A program made the position numbers and the translations under genes. From Mycobacterium persicum (GTDB lineage Bacteria; Actinomycetota; Actinomycetes; Mycobacteriales; Mycobacteriaceae): a stretch of DNA of 64,000 bases. Each line of letters opens with the position of its first letter. Position 1 is the stretch's first letter. The stretch spans positions 35,016-99,015 of the forward strand of contig NZ_MVIF01000007.1 of assembly GCF_002086675.1 (NCBI RefSeq). The letters are read 5' to 3'. Positions 44,501-53,603 of the stretch are shown piece by piece. Below the pieces are notes generated by a model that worked only from the letters and a program-made list of their open reading frames with translations, did not search any database and was not told the DNA's origin.

Positions 44501-46151
44501 CGCGCTCGCCGCCGGTGGTGCCCTGCAAGCTGGTCACCACCTCCTCACGGATGGCGTCCAGCGGTGGGTTGGTCACTTGGGCGAACAACTGGTGGAAGTA
44601 GTCGTACAGCATCCGCGGACGCCGGGACAGCACGGCGATCGGTGTATCGGTGCCCATCGAGCCGATCGGCTCCGCGCCGGTCCGGACCATGGGCGCCACC
44701 AGCAGGTTCAGTTCCTCGTAGGTGTAACCGAAGGTCAACTGCCGCACCACCAGCCGGTCGTGGGGCATCCGCACGTATTTGCCCGCCGGTAATGCGTCCA
44801 GCGGAACCAGGTTGCGGTCCAGCCATTCCTGATATGGGTGCTCGGCGGCCAGCTCGGCCTTGATCTCCTCGTCGGAGACGATGCGGCCCTGCGCGGTGTC
44901 GACCAGGAACATCCGGCCCGGCTGCAGCCGCATCCGGCGGACCACCGTCGACGGGTCGAGATCCAGCACGCCGGCCTCGGAGGCCATCACCACCAGGCCG
45001 TCGTCGGTAACCCAGATCCGCGACGGCCGCAGGCCGTTGCGGTCCAGCACCGCGCCCACGATGGTGCCGTCGGTGAACGTCATCGACGCCGGGCCGTCCC
45101 AGGGCTCCATCAGCGAGGCGTGGTACTGATAAAACGCCCGACGAGCCGGGTCCATGCTCTCGTGGCGCTCCCAGGCCTCGGGAATCATCATCAGCACGGC
45201 GTGCGCCAGGCTGCGCCCACCCAGGTGCAGCAGCTCGAGCACCTCGTCGAACCGCGCCGTGTCGGAGGCTCCCGGGGTGCAGATCGGGAACAGCTTTTCC
45301 AAGCTATTCGCCGAGTCGGACTCGGCCTTGAACACGTCGGTCTTGATCAACGCCTCGCGGGCGCGCATCCAGTTCTCGTTGCCGGTGACGGTGTTGATCT
45401 CGCCGTTGTGAGCGATCCGCCGAAACGGGTGCGCCAGCGGCCAGGACGGAAAGGTGTTGGTGGAGAACCGCGAGTGCACGATACCCAGGGCGCTCGTCAG
45501 CCGGTCGTCCTGCAGGTCGAGGTAGAACGCCTTCAGTTGCGGCGTGGTCAGCATGCCCTTGTAGACGAACGTCTGGCCGGACAGGCTGGGAAAGTAGACG
45601 GTCTCCCGGCCGGGGCCGTCCTGGCCGGGGCCTTTGGTGCCGAGTTCATGCTCGGCCCGCTTGCGAATCACGTAGGCACGGCGCTCCAGCGTCATGCCGG
45701 AGGCGCCCGACATGAAAACCTGACGGAAGGTGGGCATCGCGTCGCGGGAGAGGGCACCCAGGGACGAGTCGTCGGTGGGCACGTTCCGCCAGCCCAGCAC
45801 GTGCAAGCCCTCGGCCTCGGCGATCTTCTCCACCGCTGCACAGGCAGCCGACGCATCCTTGGACGACTGCGGCAAAAAGGCGATACCGGTGGCGTAACTG
45901 CCCGGAGCCGGCAACTCGAAGTCGACGACTTCTCGCAGGAACGCATCCGGCACCTGAATGAGGATGCCCGCGCCGTCGCCGCTGCGCGGCTCGGCGCCGG
46001 CGGCACCGCGATGTTCGAGGTTCAGCAGCGCAGTGATCGCCTTGTCCACAATGTCGCGGCTACGCCGGCCGTGCATGTCGACGACCATGGCTACCCCGCA
46101 CGAATCGTGTTCGAATGCGGGGTTGTATAGCCCGACGCGCTTGGGCGCCAT
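41544..46151 (-). CDS. gltB: Glutamate synthase large subunit
   Basis: A 1535-residue alpha subunit making two glutamates from glutamine and 2-oxoglutarate. Class II glutaminase: the catalytic Cys becomes N-terminal after processing at [16 protein letters not shown] (C18). FMN/synthase domain: [18 protein letters not shown] and [18 protein letters not shown]. The [3Fe-4S] ligands are in [16 protein letters not shown]. The C-terminal GXGXG beta-helix domain is also present ([55 protein letters not shown]). ATG 46151 follows aggtgg; GTG 46157 is an alternative. Operon with gltD. Confidence 0.96.
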   Translation of the reverse strand: MAPKRVGLYNPAFEHDSCGVAMVVDMHGRRSRDIVDKAITALLNLEHRGAAGAEPRSGDGAGILIQVPDAFLREVVDFELPAPGSYATGIAFLPQSSKDASAACAAVEKIAEAEGLHVLGWRNVPTDDSSLGALSRDAMPTFRQVFMSGASGMTLERRAYVIRKRAEHELGTKGPGQDGPGRETVYFPSLSGQTFVYKGMLTTPQLKAFYLDLQDDRLTSALGIVHSRFSTNTFPSWPLAHPFRRIAHNGEINTVTGNENWMRAREALIKTDVFKAESDSANSLEKLFPICTPGASDTARFDEVLELLHLGGRSLAHAVLMMIPEAWERHESMDPARRAFYQYHASLMEPWDGPASMTFTDGTIVGAVLDRNGLRPSRIWVTDDGLVVMASEAGVLDLDPSTVVRRMRLQPGRMFLVDTAQGRIVSDEEIKAELAAEHPYQEWLDRNLVPLDALPAGKYVRMPHDRLVVRQLTFGYTYEELNLLVAPMVRTGAEPIGSMGTDTPIAVLSRRPRMLYDYFHQLFAQVTNPPLDAIREEVVTSLQGTTGGERDLLNPDENSCHQIVLPQPILRNYELAKLINLDPDTEVNGRPHGMRSKVIRCLYPVAEGGSGLAAAMADVRAQASAAIADGARVIILSDRNSDEKLAPIPSLLAVAGVHHHLVRERTRTHVGLVVESGDAREVHHMAMLLGCGAAAVNPYLAFESIEDMLDRGALEGLGDGIDRKKALNNYIKAAGKGVLKVMSKMGISTLASYTGAQLFQAVGISEDVLDEYFTGLTCPTGGITLDDIAADVATRHSLAYLDRPDERAHRELEVGGEYQWRREGEYHLFNPETVFKLQHSTRTGQYKIFKEYTRLVDDQSERMASLRGLLKFRAGVRPPVPLEEVEPASEIVKRFATGAMSYGSISAEAHETLAIAMNRLGARSNSGEGGEDVRRFERDANGDWRRSAIKQVASARFGVTSHYLTNCTDIQIKMAQGAKPGEGGQLPGHKVYPWVADVRHSTPGVGLISPPPHHDIYSIEDLAQLIYDLKNANPSARVHVKLVSENGVGTVAAGVSKAHADVVLISGHDGGTGATPLTSMKHAGAPWELGLAETQQTLLLNGLRDRIVVQVDGQLKTGRDVMIAALLGAEEFGFSTAPLVVAGCIMMRVCHLDTCPVGVATQNPVLRERFTGKAEFVENFFMFIAEEVREYMAQLGFRTFNEAVGQVGSLDTTLARAHWKAHRLDLTPVLHEPESAFMNQDLYCSSRQDHGLDKALDQQLIVMSREALDSGSPVRFSTTISNVNRTVGTMLGHEVTKAYGGQGLPDGTIDITFEGSAGNSFGAFVPKGITLRIYGDANDYVGKGLSGGRIVVRPSDNAPPDYVAEDNIIGGNVILFGATNGEVFLRGVVGERFAVRNSGAHAVVEGVGDHGCEYMTGGRVVILGRTGRNFAAGMSGGIAYVYDPHGELPDNLNTEMVDVETLDTDDADFLQGIIAAHVDATDSPVGQRILADWHGQQRHFVKVMPRDYKRVLQAITEAERDGVDVDKAIMAAAHG

Positions 46152-46855
46152 ACCCACCTAACCCTTCAGCAGACTTCCTGCGCGGCCTCACCAGCAGCTC
46201 CGACGGCGCCATGCCGTGACGTTGCGGGCGTTGACCCCTCCGGTCTTGTCGATAGGCTGTCCGTCCAGCGGAATGATCAGGCCGGTGATTCGTCCGTGCA
46301 GCGCTGAACGGTGCCCCGGTACCGATCTCGACAAGTCGTAAAACGATATGACAATACCCGCCTGACATGCCAACTTCCTCAATGGTAACCCGCCCACCGG
46401 CGGTGCCGTGGGTACCGCCGGACCGGCCTCCGAGGACATCCTCACCTGCCGTTTTGGGAGCGCGAACCCACGCCCTCGCCAGCCTCGGAAGTGCTGCCGG
46501 TGGCCACAGTAACTACTTAGACTAATTTGCTGGTGCGGCCGGTCAGCAGCCGCAGGGGCCACGGTTAGGCGCTCACACCGCCGTCACACCGGTAACACGC
46601 TCGGTGATAAAGCATGGCAGCCATGGTGCGGAAACCGCCGGGTCGGGCGTCGACGGCCCGAGGAGAGCGCTGCCGCCATGCCAGGGTGGCCCGGCGCCGA
46701 GTTTGCACAATATTAATAGGAGTCTAAAACCGCTTGTGACAGGCCGGCCGACCGCAAGCCCGGTCCACCAGGTGAGGCAGCCCGGCCGGTGCCCGATACT
46801 GGGACGGATACTGGTCGGTGTCCGGCGTTGGTGGTCCGACTCGACTGAGGAGCTT
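46152..46855. other. 700-bp divergent region between gltB and the MinD-like ATPase gene
   Basis: No supported gene. A minus frame (46188-46562) and the upstream extension of the ATPase frame (from 46604) show no family-like sequence. An AT-rich patch, gcacaatattaataggagtc, near 46706 is the best promoter-like spot for the rightward gene, and a second AT-rich patch (ctacttagactaatttgc) lies near 46513. The length leaves room for control of both gltBD and the ATPase gene. Confidence 0.45.
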
Positions 46856-48241
46856 ATGAACGAGCGCGACGAATTCCTTCGGGATCGGATGCGGCCGACT
46901 CGGCCCGCCGGCCCGGGCAGTAGCCAGACCGGTCCGCAGTCCGAAGTTCCGCATTCGGCACCCTCGCGGGCCCCGGTGGCGCCTCCTCGCGTGCCTGGGG
47001 CGCATCCACCCGCTGCGCCGCGCCCGCCGACATCTGCGCCGGCGCCATCGCAGCCGCCGGCCCCTCATCGCGTGGCTGGCCCGCATTCACCCGCTCCGCG
47101 GCGCCCGCCGACAACTCCGCCACCGCATCCGCCGGCGTTCGCATATGGTCCGCCGCCACCGGCTTCAGCCCAACCCCCGCGCCCGGCCGAACCGGCGCAG
47201 CCACGACCGGACGCACCGCAATCAGCGTTGCCGCCGCACCCGCTCGCACCGTCCGATGTCCCGGTCCCACCGGGTATTCGGGCCGAGGGCGCCCTCGCAT
47301 CCGCAACCGGTTCCGGGGGTGTACCCGCCGACCACGGCTGGCGACGTCTCGTTCGAGTGGTGTCCTTCGGCCTGATCAATCCCGGTCCGTCCGCCGCGCA
47401 ACGCGAGGCAGCCGATTTCGAAGCCGCCATCCGAACCGCCCTGCGCGGCAGCCACAAGCTCGGCGTCCTGGGCAAGGGCGGCGTCGGCAAGACCTCGGTC
47501 GCGGCCAGCATCGGATCCATCTTCGCCGAACTGCGCCAGCAGGACCGCGTGGTGGCGATCGACGCCGATACCGCCTTCGGCCGGTTGAGCAGCAGGATCG
47601 ATCCGGCCGCGCATGGGTCGTTCTGGGATCTGACCGCAGCCAAAGACCTGCCGTCGTTCGCCGAGATAGTCGCTCGGCTGGGCCGTAACTCCGTGGGCCT
47701 GCACGTGCTACCCGGCGAACCGATGGCCGGGGGACGCAGGGTGCTCGACCCTGCGATCTACCGGGAGGCCGCGCTGCGCCTGGACCGCCACTTCGCGATC
47801 TCGGTGATCGACTGCGGTTCGACGATGGACGCCCCGCTGACCCAGGAAGTGCTGCGCGACCTCGACGCGCTGATAGTGGTGTCCTCGCCGTGGGCGGACG
47901 GGGCCTCCGCTGCGGCAAAGACGATGGAGTGGCTGTCAGACCGCAGGCTGACGGATCTGTTGCGGCGCAGCATCGTGGTGCTCAACGACTCCGATGGCCA
48001 TTCCGACAAACGCACTCGCTCGGTGCTTGCCCGCGAGTTCGTCGAGCATGGGCAGCGGGTTGTCGAGGTGCCCTTCGATCCGCATCTGAGGCCGGGCGGC
48101 GTCATCGACGTGCGCCGCGAGCTGGCGCCGGCGACGCGGCTGAAATTTCTCCAGATCGCGGCGATCATCGTGGAGTATTTTGCATCGCGACCCGACGAGC
48201 GCCGAGCCTCCCGCCCTGAGGCGGCGACGCCAGCGCACTGA
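46856..48241 (+). CDS. MinD/ParA-like ATPase with Pro-rich N-terminus (Rv3860 family, EspI-like)
   Basis: A 461-residue protein from ATG 46856 (MNERDEFLRDRMRPTRP) behind gagg. Residues about 15-155 are Pro/Ala-rich and disordered. The ATPase domain has a deviant Walker A (LGVLGKGGVGKTSVAASIGSIFAEL, about 201-225), VVAIDADTAFGRL and VIDCGSTMDAPLTQEVL. The layout is that of EspI (Rv3876), also starting in this window. The M. tuberculosis protein has 390 residues, so the difference is likely in the Pro-rich part. Possible role with ESX-1 (inference). Confidence 0.88.
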   Translation: MNERDEFLRDRMRPTRPAGPGSSQTGPQSEVPHSAPSRAPVAPPRVPGAHPPAAPRPPTSAPAPSQPPAPHRVAGPHSPAPRRPPTTPPPHPPAFAYGPPPPASAQPPRPAEPAQPRPDAPQSALPPHPLAPSDVPVPPGIRAEGALASATGSGGVPADHGWRRLVRVVSFGLINPGPSAAQREAADFEAAIRTALRGSHKLGVLGKGGVGKTSVAASIGSIFAELRQQDRVVAIDADTAFGRLSSRIDPAAHGSFWDLTAAKDLPSFAEIVARLGRNSVGLHVLPGEPMAGGRRVLDPAIYREAALRLDRHFAISVIDCGSTMDAPLTQEVLRDLDALIVVSSPWADGASAAAKTMEWLSDRRLTDLLRRSIVVLNDSDGHSDKRTRSVLAREFVEHGQRVVEVPFDPHLRPGGVIDVRRELAPATRLKFLQIAAIIVEYFASRPDERRASRPEAATPAH

Positions 48242-48253
48242 CCGCCGGCGGAC

Positions 48254-48673
48254 TCAGCGCGACTCGGCTGCCCGTTTTAGGCCGTTGCTTTCCATGTCGA
48301 CATACGACCGAACCCGCGAACCCGCGGTGAGGCTTGCCAACCACGCCAGTGGTCCGGTCATGATCAATTCGAGCGTGGTGCGCACGCCGTCCCCGTCTTC
48401 GTCAATGCGATGCACCGCCTCGATCGAAAGACCGGGCTGGGTTGCCACCCAGGTGAACGTGCGCATCGGCTTCAGTTCGGTGACCGTCCACACCATCGGA
48501 CGACCTTTCGGCTGAGTTACCCGGGACCGGCTGCCCACTGCCAATGGACCGGTTTCCAGGCGCTCGATCTCGCGCATCGACTTCGTCCAGGCCGGCCAGC
48601 CCTCGACGTCGACGAGCAGTTCCCATACCCGCGCCGCCGGTGCGTGCACGATTTCCTCACGCATGTACCGCAT
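48254..48673 (-). CDS. SRPBCC (START-like) family protein
   Basis: A 139-residue small-ligand binding fold: MRYMREEIVHAPAARVWELLVDVEGWPAWTKSMREIERLE is the typical first strand-helix-helix, followed by TWVATQPGLSIEAVHRIDEDGDGVRTTLELI and the long C-terminal helix. Polyketide cyclase/lipid-transport relatives are common in mycobacteria; the ligand is unknown. It is not in the usual M. tuberculosis gene list at this point, where a 108-residue protein (Rv3861) is annotated. It ends 12 bases from the convergent ATPase gene. Confidence 0.82.
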   Translation of the reverse strand: MRYMREEIVHAPAARVWELLVDVEGWPAWTKSMREIERLETGPLAVGSRSRVTQPKGRPMVWTVTELKPMRTFTWVATQPGLSIEAVHRIDEDGDGVRTTLELIMTGPLAWLASLTAGSRVRSYVDMESNGLKRAAESR

Positions 48674-48807
48674 CCGCCACCTCCCTTTCGACCGGCATCA
48701 TCGCACCGACGAGCCGGGTGGCTCCGGGTGGCCCGGCACGGTAGGTCGCCGAATCGAGCTCAGGGCGGCCGTCTTTGCCGCTTGCCGGCGGGCAGCGGAC
48801 AACGCAA

Positions 48808-48841
48808 ACAGCGCGAGAAATCTTTCGATTTCTCGCGCTGT
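48808..48841. terminator. Perfect 15-bp hairpin downstream of whiB6
   Basis: acagcgcgagaaatc (48808-48822), loop tttc, exact complement (48827-48841). It lies 71 bases past the whiB6 stop and 135 before the SRPBCC start. It has no T run, so it may be a terminator, an RNA-stability element or a protein-binding palindrome. Confidence 0.65.
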
Positions 48842-48911
48842 CTACGTGTGGCAACAGCTGACCGCACCGCACCGCAGACCCCTCGAAGCAGCGGCTCGGA
48901 TCGCGGCAGGC

Positions 48912-49199
48912 TTATGCCGATTGGGCGACGACCCGCTCGCGCACGGGGTAACCGTTGCGCTCCGCCAGCGACCGCAGTTGGCCCAGCGCGAACGCCCGGG
49001 CCCGGCCTGACTCAGGAATTACCACACCGGCCCAAAGACCTTCCGCGCCCGGGGATTCGACGGCGTCCCGGGCGCACGCCCAGCGCCGCGGGCAGGCCCG
49101 GCACATCGCCTTGGCCTCGTTGTCGGGTGTCGTTGTCCAGCGGTCGGGGTCCTGCGTGCAGACGCCCAGCGGGACCTCGTGCAGAGCCGTTGCGGTCAT
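48912..49199 (-). CDS. whiB6: WhiB6, iron-sulfur redox-sensing regulator of ESX-1
   Basis: A 95-residue Wbl protein. The four cluster cysteines are C14 (GVCTQDPDRW), C33, C36 and C42 (MCRACPRRWAC); the turn motif is GLWAGV. The basic tail is PESGRARAFALGQLRSLAERNGYPVRERVV. The start is ATG 49199 behind aagaggag; M. tuberculosis is annotated with 20 more N-terminal residues. In M. tuberculosis and M. marinum WhiB6 responds to redox stress and controls esx-1 expression. Confidence 0.95.
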   Translation of the reverse strand: MTATALHEVPLGVCTQDPDRWTTTPDNEAKAMCRACPRRWACARDAVESPGAEGLWAGVVIPESGRARAFALGQLRSLAERNGYPVRERVVAQSA

Positions 49200-49664
49200 A
49201 TCGTTGCGCTCCTCTTAAAGCGTTGCAGGTCGGTAGCCTCCCAAGCAGTAGCGTATAGCACTAACCGTTGCAGTGCAACAGTTGGAACCGGTGAGCCCCG
49301 CCGAAGCACGCTACGGCTGCCCGCAGTGATTGCTTCGGAGCTCGCCGATGCGGGCCATCACCAGGCGTTACACTCACAATTTCACGTGCTGCCGCCGCCC
49401 GGGCAGGTCAAAACCGGGCCAAGCCATTGCGCAAACCGTTACGGCTTGCAATACTTCTGCCGGGCAGAACCGTAGCATTTATCGCGGTTTTGCCGCAGCA
49501 GTACCCGCCGCTGACCCCCGACAACCATGGTCCGAAAAACGTAGCAAAAGCGTAGCGTTGGAAGAGCGCAACGGTTAGGATGGTGGTCGGCGGAAGGCGT
49601 CCTGCTGACCGCACCACTACCCGCCAGCTAAGACGTGCCCCGGAAAAGTGAGGAAGCGACGCAG
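49200..49664. other. 465-bp divergent promoter region of whiB6 and the FHA/HTH gene
   Basis: No gene supported. It contains a gttgcagtgcaac dyad near 49267, and cactcacaatttcacgtg near 49370, which weakly recalls a PhoP-type direct repeat. The motif gtagc recurs closely (49472, 49541, 49552). In M. tuberculosis this gap carries regulatory input to whiB6, including PhoP and EspR, but no site can be assigned firmly here. Confidence 0.45.
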
Positions 49665-50771
49665 ATGCCCAACGCCGATTCACCTGTCGGGCCGGTTCTG
49701 CTGGTCGCCCACAGCGGCGAACCGTCGCACGCGATCGCCCCCGGCCGTGACGTCGTGACCATTGGTCGCACACCCCAAGCCGGTGTCCAGGTTGATGATC
49801 CGGACGTTTCGCAGGCACATCTGCGCGCAGTGTCCGAAGATGGACCGTGGCGCATCCTCGGCAACGGCCCGAGCGGTATGTTCGTCGACGGACGACGCAA
49901 AGGATCTGCGACCGTCAGCGACAAGACCATCGTCCGGTTCGGCGATCCCACTGGAGGCAAGGCGTTGACGTTCGAAGTCGTCAGGCCGTCGAATTCGCCT
50001 GAAGAGCAGCGCCGTGAACAACGACCGGCGGACCAGTCGGATGGCCAGACCAGCGAACCCGATCCCGGCGTGGTCCGCGCCGGCGCGGCCGCTGCGGCAA
50101 GGCGACGTGAGCTCGACATCAGTCAGCGCAGCCTCGCGGCCGACGGGATCATCAATGCGGGCGCATTGATCGCCTTCGAGAAAGGCCGTAGCTGGCCACG
50201 GGAACGGACCCGGGCCAAGCTCGAGGAAGTGCTGCAATGGCCGCCCGGGACCATCGCCCGGATCCGCCAGGGCGAGCCCGCCGGACAGCAGGCGGCGCTA
50301 CCGACCTTCGAGGCAGATGCCGAGGTACCGCCCGCCGAGGGCCCGGCATCGTTGATCGCGCAGGCGGTGGCGGCGGCCGTCGACACCTGCAGCCTGGCCA
50401 TCGCCGCGTTACCGCCGCCCGAGGACCCCGAGTTCACCGAGCGGGCAGCGCCGATCCTCGCCGACTTGCGTCAACTCGAGGGCATCGCCGTACAGGCGAC
50501 TCGCATCAGTCGTATTACCCCCGAACTGATCAAGGCACTGGGCGCGGTCCGCCGTTACCACGACAAATTGATGACGCTGGGGGCCACCGCCCCGGGAGCC
50601 ACGCTGGCGCAGCGTTTATATGCCGCGCGCCGGCGCGCCAATCTTTCCGCATCCGAAACTGCACAGGCAGCCGGAGTGGCAGAAGAAATGATTGTCCGCG
50701 CCGAAGCCGAGGAAGCTTTGCCAGCCGAAGCCGCCGAAGCAATCGAAGCGCTTATCCGTCAAATCAATTGA
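49665..50771 (+). CDS. FHA-domain protein with two HTH-like regions (Rv3863 family)
   Basis: A 368-residue protein from ATG 49665 (MPNADSPVGPVLLVAH) behind gtgaggaag. Residues about 10-98 look like an FHA phosphothreonine-binding domain: VVTIGRTPQAGVQVDDPDVSQAHLRA, ILGNGPSGMFVDGRR, VRFGDP. Residues about 135-195 resemble an XRE helix-turn-helix: RRELDISQRSLAADGIINAGALIAFEKGRSWPRERTRAKLEEVLQWPPGTIARI. The C-terminus repeats the theme (LYAARRRANLSASETAQAAGVAEEMIVRAEAEEALP). That suggests a DNA-binding or regulatory protein responding to Ser/Thr kinases. M. tuberculosis calls it only alanine-rich. It sits just before espE. Confidence 0.82.
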   Translation: MPNADSPVGPVLLVAHSGEPSHAIAPGRDVVTIGRTPQAGVQVDDPDVSQAHLRAVSEDGPWRILGNGPSGMFVDGRRKGSATVSDKTIVRFGDPTGGKALTFEVVRPSNSPEEQRREQRPADQSDGQTSEPDPGVVRAGAAAAARRRELDISQRSLAADGIINAGALIAFEKGRSWPRERTRAKLEEVLQWPPGTIARIRQGEPAGQQAALPTFEADAEVPPAEGPASLIAQAVAAAVDTCSLAIAALPPPEDPEFTERAAPILADLRQLEGIAVQATRISRITPELIKALGAVRRYHDKLMTLGATAPGATLAQRLYAARRRANLSASETAQAAGVAEEMIVRAEAEEALPAEAAEAIEALIRQIN

Positions 50772-51004
50772 GTCGACTCCGGGGGCCGCAACACAATGGA
50801 GCGCTCGAGTTCAATCGTCCGGGGAACGGCACCGTCGCCCGGTCGGCCGGCTGCGCGGCTACGTCACGCGTTGCGCACGAAATCGCCCGGCTCACCAAAA
50901 AATTCGTGCATCTACCGCCACCACAGCGCTGCTAAGCTCAACGTGCGGTGTAAAGGTGCACAACAGTCAGTGCACAGAATCAGCGAGTGTGAGGAAAGAC
51001 GTAA

Positions 51005-52324
51005 ATGAAGGGCAGCGACCTTTGCAAGAACACCAGTAACTTCATTTGGGGCCAGTTGCTCTTGCTCGGCGAGGGCATCCCCGACCCAGGTGATGTCTTC
51101 AACACGGGCGCGACGCTGTTCAAGCAAATCAGCGACAAGATGGGGCTCGCCATTCCGGGCGCCAACTGGATCGGCCAAGCCGCCGACGCTTATTTGAACC
51201 AGAACATTGCGCAGCAACTTCGCGCAAAGGTGATGGGCGACATCGACTCTTTGACCGGCAACATGATTTCAAACCAGGCCAAGTACGTCTCCAACACGCG
51301 CGACGTCCTGCGGGCGATGAAGAAGATGATCGACGGTGTTTACAAGGTCTGCAGGGGGCTGGAAAAGGTTCCGCTGCTGGGTTGGCTGTGGTCGTGGGAA
51401 CTCGCACTGCCGATGTCCGGCATTGCCATGGCTACCGTCGGCGGCGCACTTCTGTACCTGACGATCATGACGCTGATGAACGTGACCAACCTGCAGGGTC
51501 TGCTCGGTCGGCTCATCGAGATGTTGACGACGCTGCCTAAGTTCCCGGGTCTGCCCATCCCCAGCATCCCCGACATCATCGACGGCCTCTGGCCGCCGAA
51601 ACTGCCCGACATTCCGATCCCGGGCCTGCCCGACATCCCGGGCTTGCCGGACTTCAAGTGGCCGCCCGTCCCGGGTATACCGGACTTCAACTTGCCGATT
51701 CCGGGTCTGCCCGACTTCGAGTGGCCGTCCATCCCGGGCCTGCCCGACTTCGGCTTGCCGAACCTGCCCGGCCTGCCCGGCCTGCCCGGTCTGCCCGGCC
51801 TGCCGAGCTTCCCTGGCTTGCCCATCCCCGGATTCCCGAGCCTGCCCGGCCTGCCCAGCATCCCGAACTTGTTCCCCGGCTTACCGAGCCTGGGCGACTT
51901 GATCCCGGGAATCGGCAACCTCGGCAAGTTGCCAACCTGGACGGAGTTGGCCGCCCTGCCCGATTTCTTGGGCGGCTTCGCCGGCCTGCCCAGCCTCAGC
52001 TTCAGCGACCTGATGTCGTTTGCCCAACTGCCCAACGTCAGTTCGCTCACGGCGACGATGGGTCAGCTGCAGCACCTGGTGTCAGCTGGCGGTGGGCCGG
52101 GCCAGCTCGGCAGCATGGCCGGCCAACAGGCGCAGATGATCTCCTCGCAGGCCCAGCAGGGCGGCCAGCAGCAGGCCACCCTCGTCAGCGACAAGCGGGA
52201 AGAAGACGAGGAAGGCGCCGCCGCGGGAGCAGGTGCCGAGCGCGCTCCGATCGACGCCGGGGCCGCCGGCGGCCAGCAGCGCCAGGGTCCGCCGCCCAGG
52301 CCCGCGCCGAGTGGGCTGGTTTGA
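51005..52324 (+). CDS. espE: ESX-1 substrate EspE
   Basis: A 439-residue secretion-associated protein. The N-terminal helical part (KNTSNFIWGQLLLLGEGIPDPGDVFNTGATLFKQISDKMGLAIPG, then NWIGQAADAYLNQNIAQQLRAKVMGDIDSLTGNMI) resembles a WxG/Esp helical hairpin. A hydrophobic segment follows at about 137-160 (LPMSGIAMATVGGALLYLTIMTL). About 178-300 consist of PGLPD/IPGLP repeats. The tail has a Gln-rich stretch and an acidic end. M. tuberculosis EspE has 402 residues; the expansion is in the repeats. ATG 51005 after aggaaag. In M. marinum EspE/EspF are secreted and act in virulence. Confidence 0.95.
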   Translation: MKGSDLCKNTSNFIWGQLLLLGEGIPDPGDVFNTGATLFKQISDKMGLAIPGANWIGQAADAYLNQNIAQQLRAKVMGDIDSLTGNMISNQAKYVSNTRDVLRAMKKMIDGVYKVCRGLEKVPLLGWLWSWELALPMSGIAMATVGGALLYLTIMTLMNVTNLQGLLGRLIEMLTTLPKFPGLPIPSIPDIIDGLWPPKLPDIPIPGLPDIPGLPDFKWPPVPGIPDFNLPIPGLPDFEWPSIPGLPDFGLPNLPGLPGLPGLPGLPSFPGLPIPGFPSLPGLPSIPNLFPGLPSLGDLIPGIGNLGKLPTWTELAALPDFLGGFAGLPSLSFSDLMSFAQLPNVSSLTATMGQLQHLVSAGGGPGQLGSMAGQQAQMISSQAQQGGQQQATLVSDKREEDEEGAAAGAGAERAPIDAGAAGGQQRQGPPPRPAPSGLV

Positions 52325-52400
52325 TGCGCCTGCCGTATCAAAGCCAAGCGCACCAAAGCCATAGCGAGTAAAAAGAAGAACGTAGCGGAAAGGTCCACCC

Positions 52401-52712
52401 ATGACAGGAATACTCGGCGTCGTACCGTCCTTTCTGAAGGTACTGGCGGGTATGCACAACGAGATCGTCGGCCAACTCAAATCGGCCACCTCGGCACCCA
52501 GCGGAATCAGCCAGCGCGTCCAGATCACCCACGGTTCATTCACGTCGAAATTCAACGACACGTTGCAACAGTTCGAGACGACCCGCAACAGCACCGGCAC
52601 TGGGCTGCAAGGGGTCACTAGCGGGCTGGCTAACAATCTGCTCTCGGCGGCCGGGGCCTACCTGAATTCCGACCAAGGTCTGGCCGGCGTCATCGACAAG
52701 ATCTTCGGTTGA
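52401..52712 (+). CDS. espF: ESX-1 substrate EspF
   Basis: A 103-residue small helical protein, the same length as M. tuberculosis EspF ([26 protein letters not shown] through [11 protein letters not shown]). It follows espE by 76 bases and ends 1 base before espG1. It carries the WxG-partner-like helical pattern and is thought to be co-secreted with EspE. Confidence 0.95.
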   Translation: MTGILGVVPSFLKVLAGMHNEIVGQLKSATSAPSGISQRVQITHGSFTSKFNDTLQQFETTRNSTGTGLQGVTSGLANNLLSAAGAYLNSDQGLAGVIDKIFG

Positions 52713-52713
52713 T

Positions 52714-53565
52714 ATGACCGGTCCGCTCGCTACCGGCCGCGCGGGCCTCGTCGACGACGTCGTCGGCGTCGAGGTCACCATCGACGGCATGCTGGTACTC
52801 GCGGACCGGTTACACCTGGTCGATTTCCCAGTGGCGCTGGGCATCCGGCCGAACATCCCGCAAGACGATCTGCGGGAAGTCGTCTGGGACCAGGTGCGGC
52901 GTGACCTCACCGCGCAAGGCGTCCTGGACCACAACGGCTACCCGCATCCGACGGTCGCCTCGATGGTGGACACCCTGAGTCGGCCGGACCGCACCCTCGA
53001 AGCTCGCTGGTGGCGCCGCGACGTCGGCGGCGTCATGGTGCGGTTTGTGGTGTGCCGCAAGGACGATCGCCATGTCATCGCAGTGCGCAACGGTGACCTG
53101 CTGGTGCTTCAGCTGGTGGCCCCGCAGGTCGGCCTGGCGGGCATGGTGACCGCGGTGCTGGGTTCCGCGGACCCGGCGAACGTGGAACCGCTCACCGGCA
53201 TCGCGAGCGAACTGGCCGAGTGCACCACCGCGGCTCAGCTGACCCGCTACGGCCTGGCGCCCACCGCGGCCCGCATCTACACCGAAATCGTGAACAATCC
53301 GGACAGCTGGGTGGAAATCGTCGCGAGCCAACGCCATCCGGGAGGCACGACGACGCACACCAAGGCGGCCGCCGGTGTCCTCGACTCGGCGCACGGCAGG
53401 CTGGTCTCACTTCCCCGCATCGTCAGCGGTGAACTGTACGGCAGCTTTCTCCCGGGCACGCCGCAGAACCTGCAGCGCTCGTTGGACGCCCTGGTGGAGC
53501 TTCTCCCAGCGGCCTCCTGGTTAGATCACGCCTCGGATCACACCCAAGCCTCCGCCCGAGGCTGA
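52714..53565 (+). CDS. espG1: EspG1, cytosolic chaperone of ESX-1 PE/PPE pairs
   Basis: A 283-residue protein of the EspG family, identical in length to M. tuberculosis EspG1. EspG proteins bind the tip of the PPE protein and keep PE/PPE dimers soluble before export; the cognate pair here is PE35/PPE68. Typical segments are VEVTIDGMLVLADRLHLVDFPVALGIRPN and RYGLAPTAARIYTEIVNNPDSWVEIVASQRH. It starts 1 base after espF. Confidence 0.95.
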   Translation: MTGPLATGRAGLVDDVVGVEVTIDGMLVLADRLHLVDFPVALGIRPNIPQDDLREVVWDQVRRDLTAQGVLDHNGYPHPTVASMVDTLSRPDRTLEARWWRRDVGGVMVRFVVCRKDDRHVIAVRNGDLLVLQLVAPQVGLAGMVTAVLGSADPANVEPLTGIASELAECTTAAQLTRYGLAPTAARIYTEIVNNPDSWVEIVASQRHPGGTTTHTKAAAGVLDSAHGRLVSLPRIVSGELYGSFLPGTPQNLQRSLDALVELLPAASWLDHASDHTQASARG

Positions 53566-53603
53566 CTGCTCAATCCCCGTCACGAGTCAGAAAGGGAGCC
53601 ATA

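Noticed and set aside
46188..46562. 124-codon minus frame upstream of gltB
   Set aside because: No family resemblance or ribosome site, and it lies across the likely gltB promoter region.
46604..46855. N-terminal extension of the MinD-like ATPase
   Set aside because: The upstream in-frame sequence is not protein-like; ATG 46856 has a ribosome site and a plausible N-terminus.
49368..49387. PhoP-like repeat in the whiB6 gap
   Set aside because: Only a partial match to the tcacag-type direct repeat; spacing and second half are poor.
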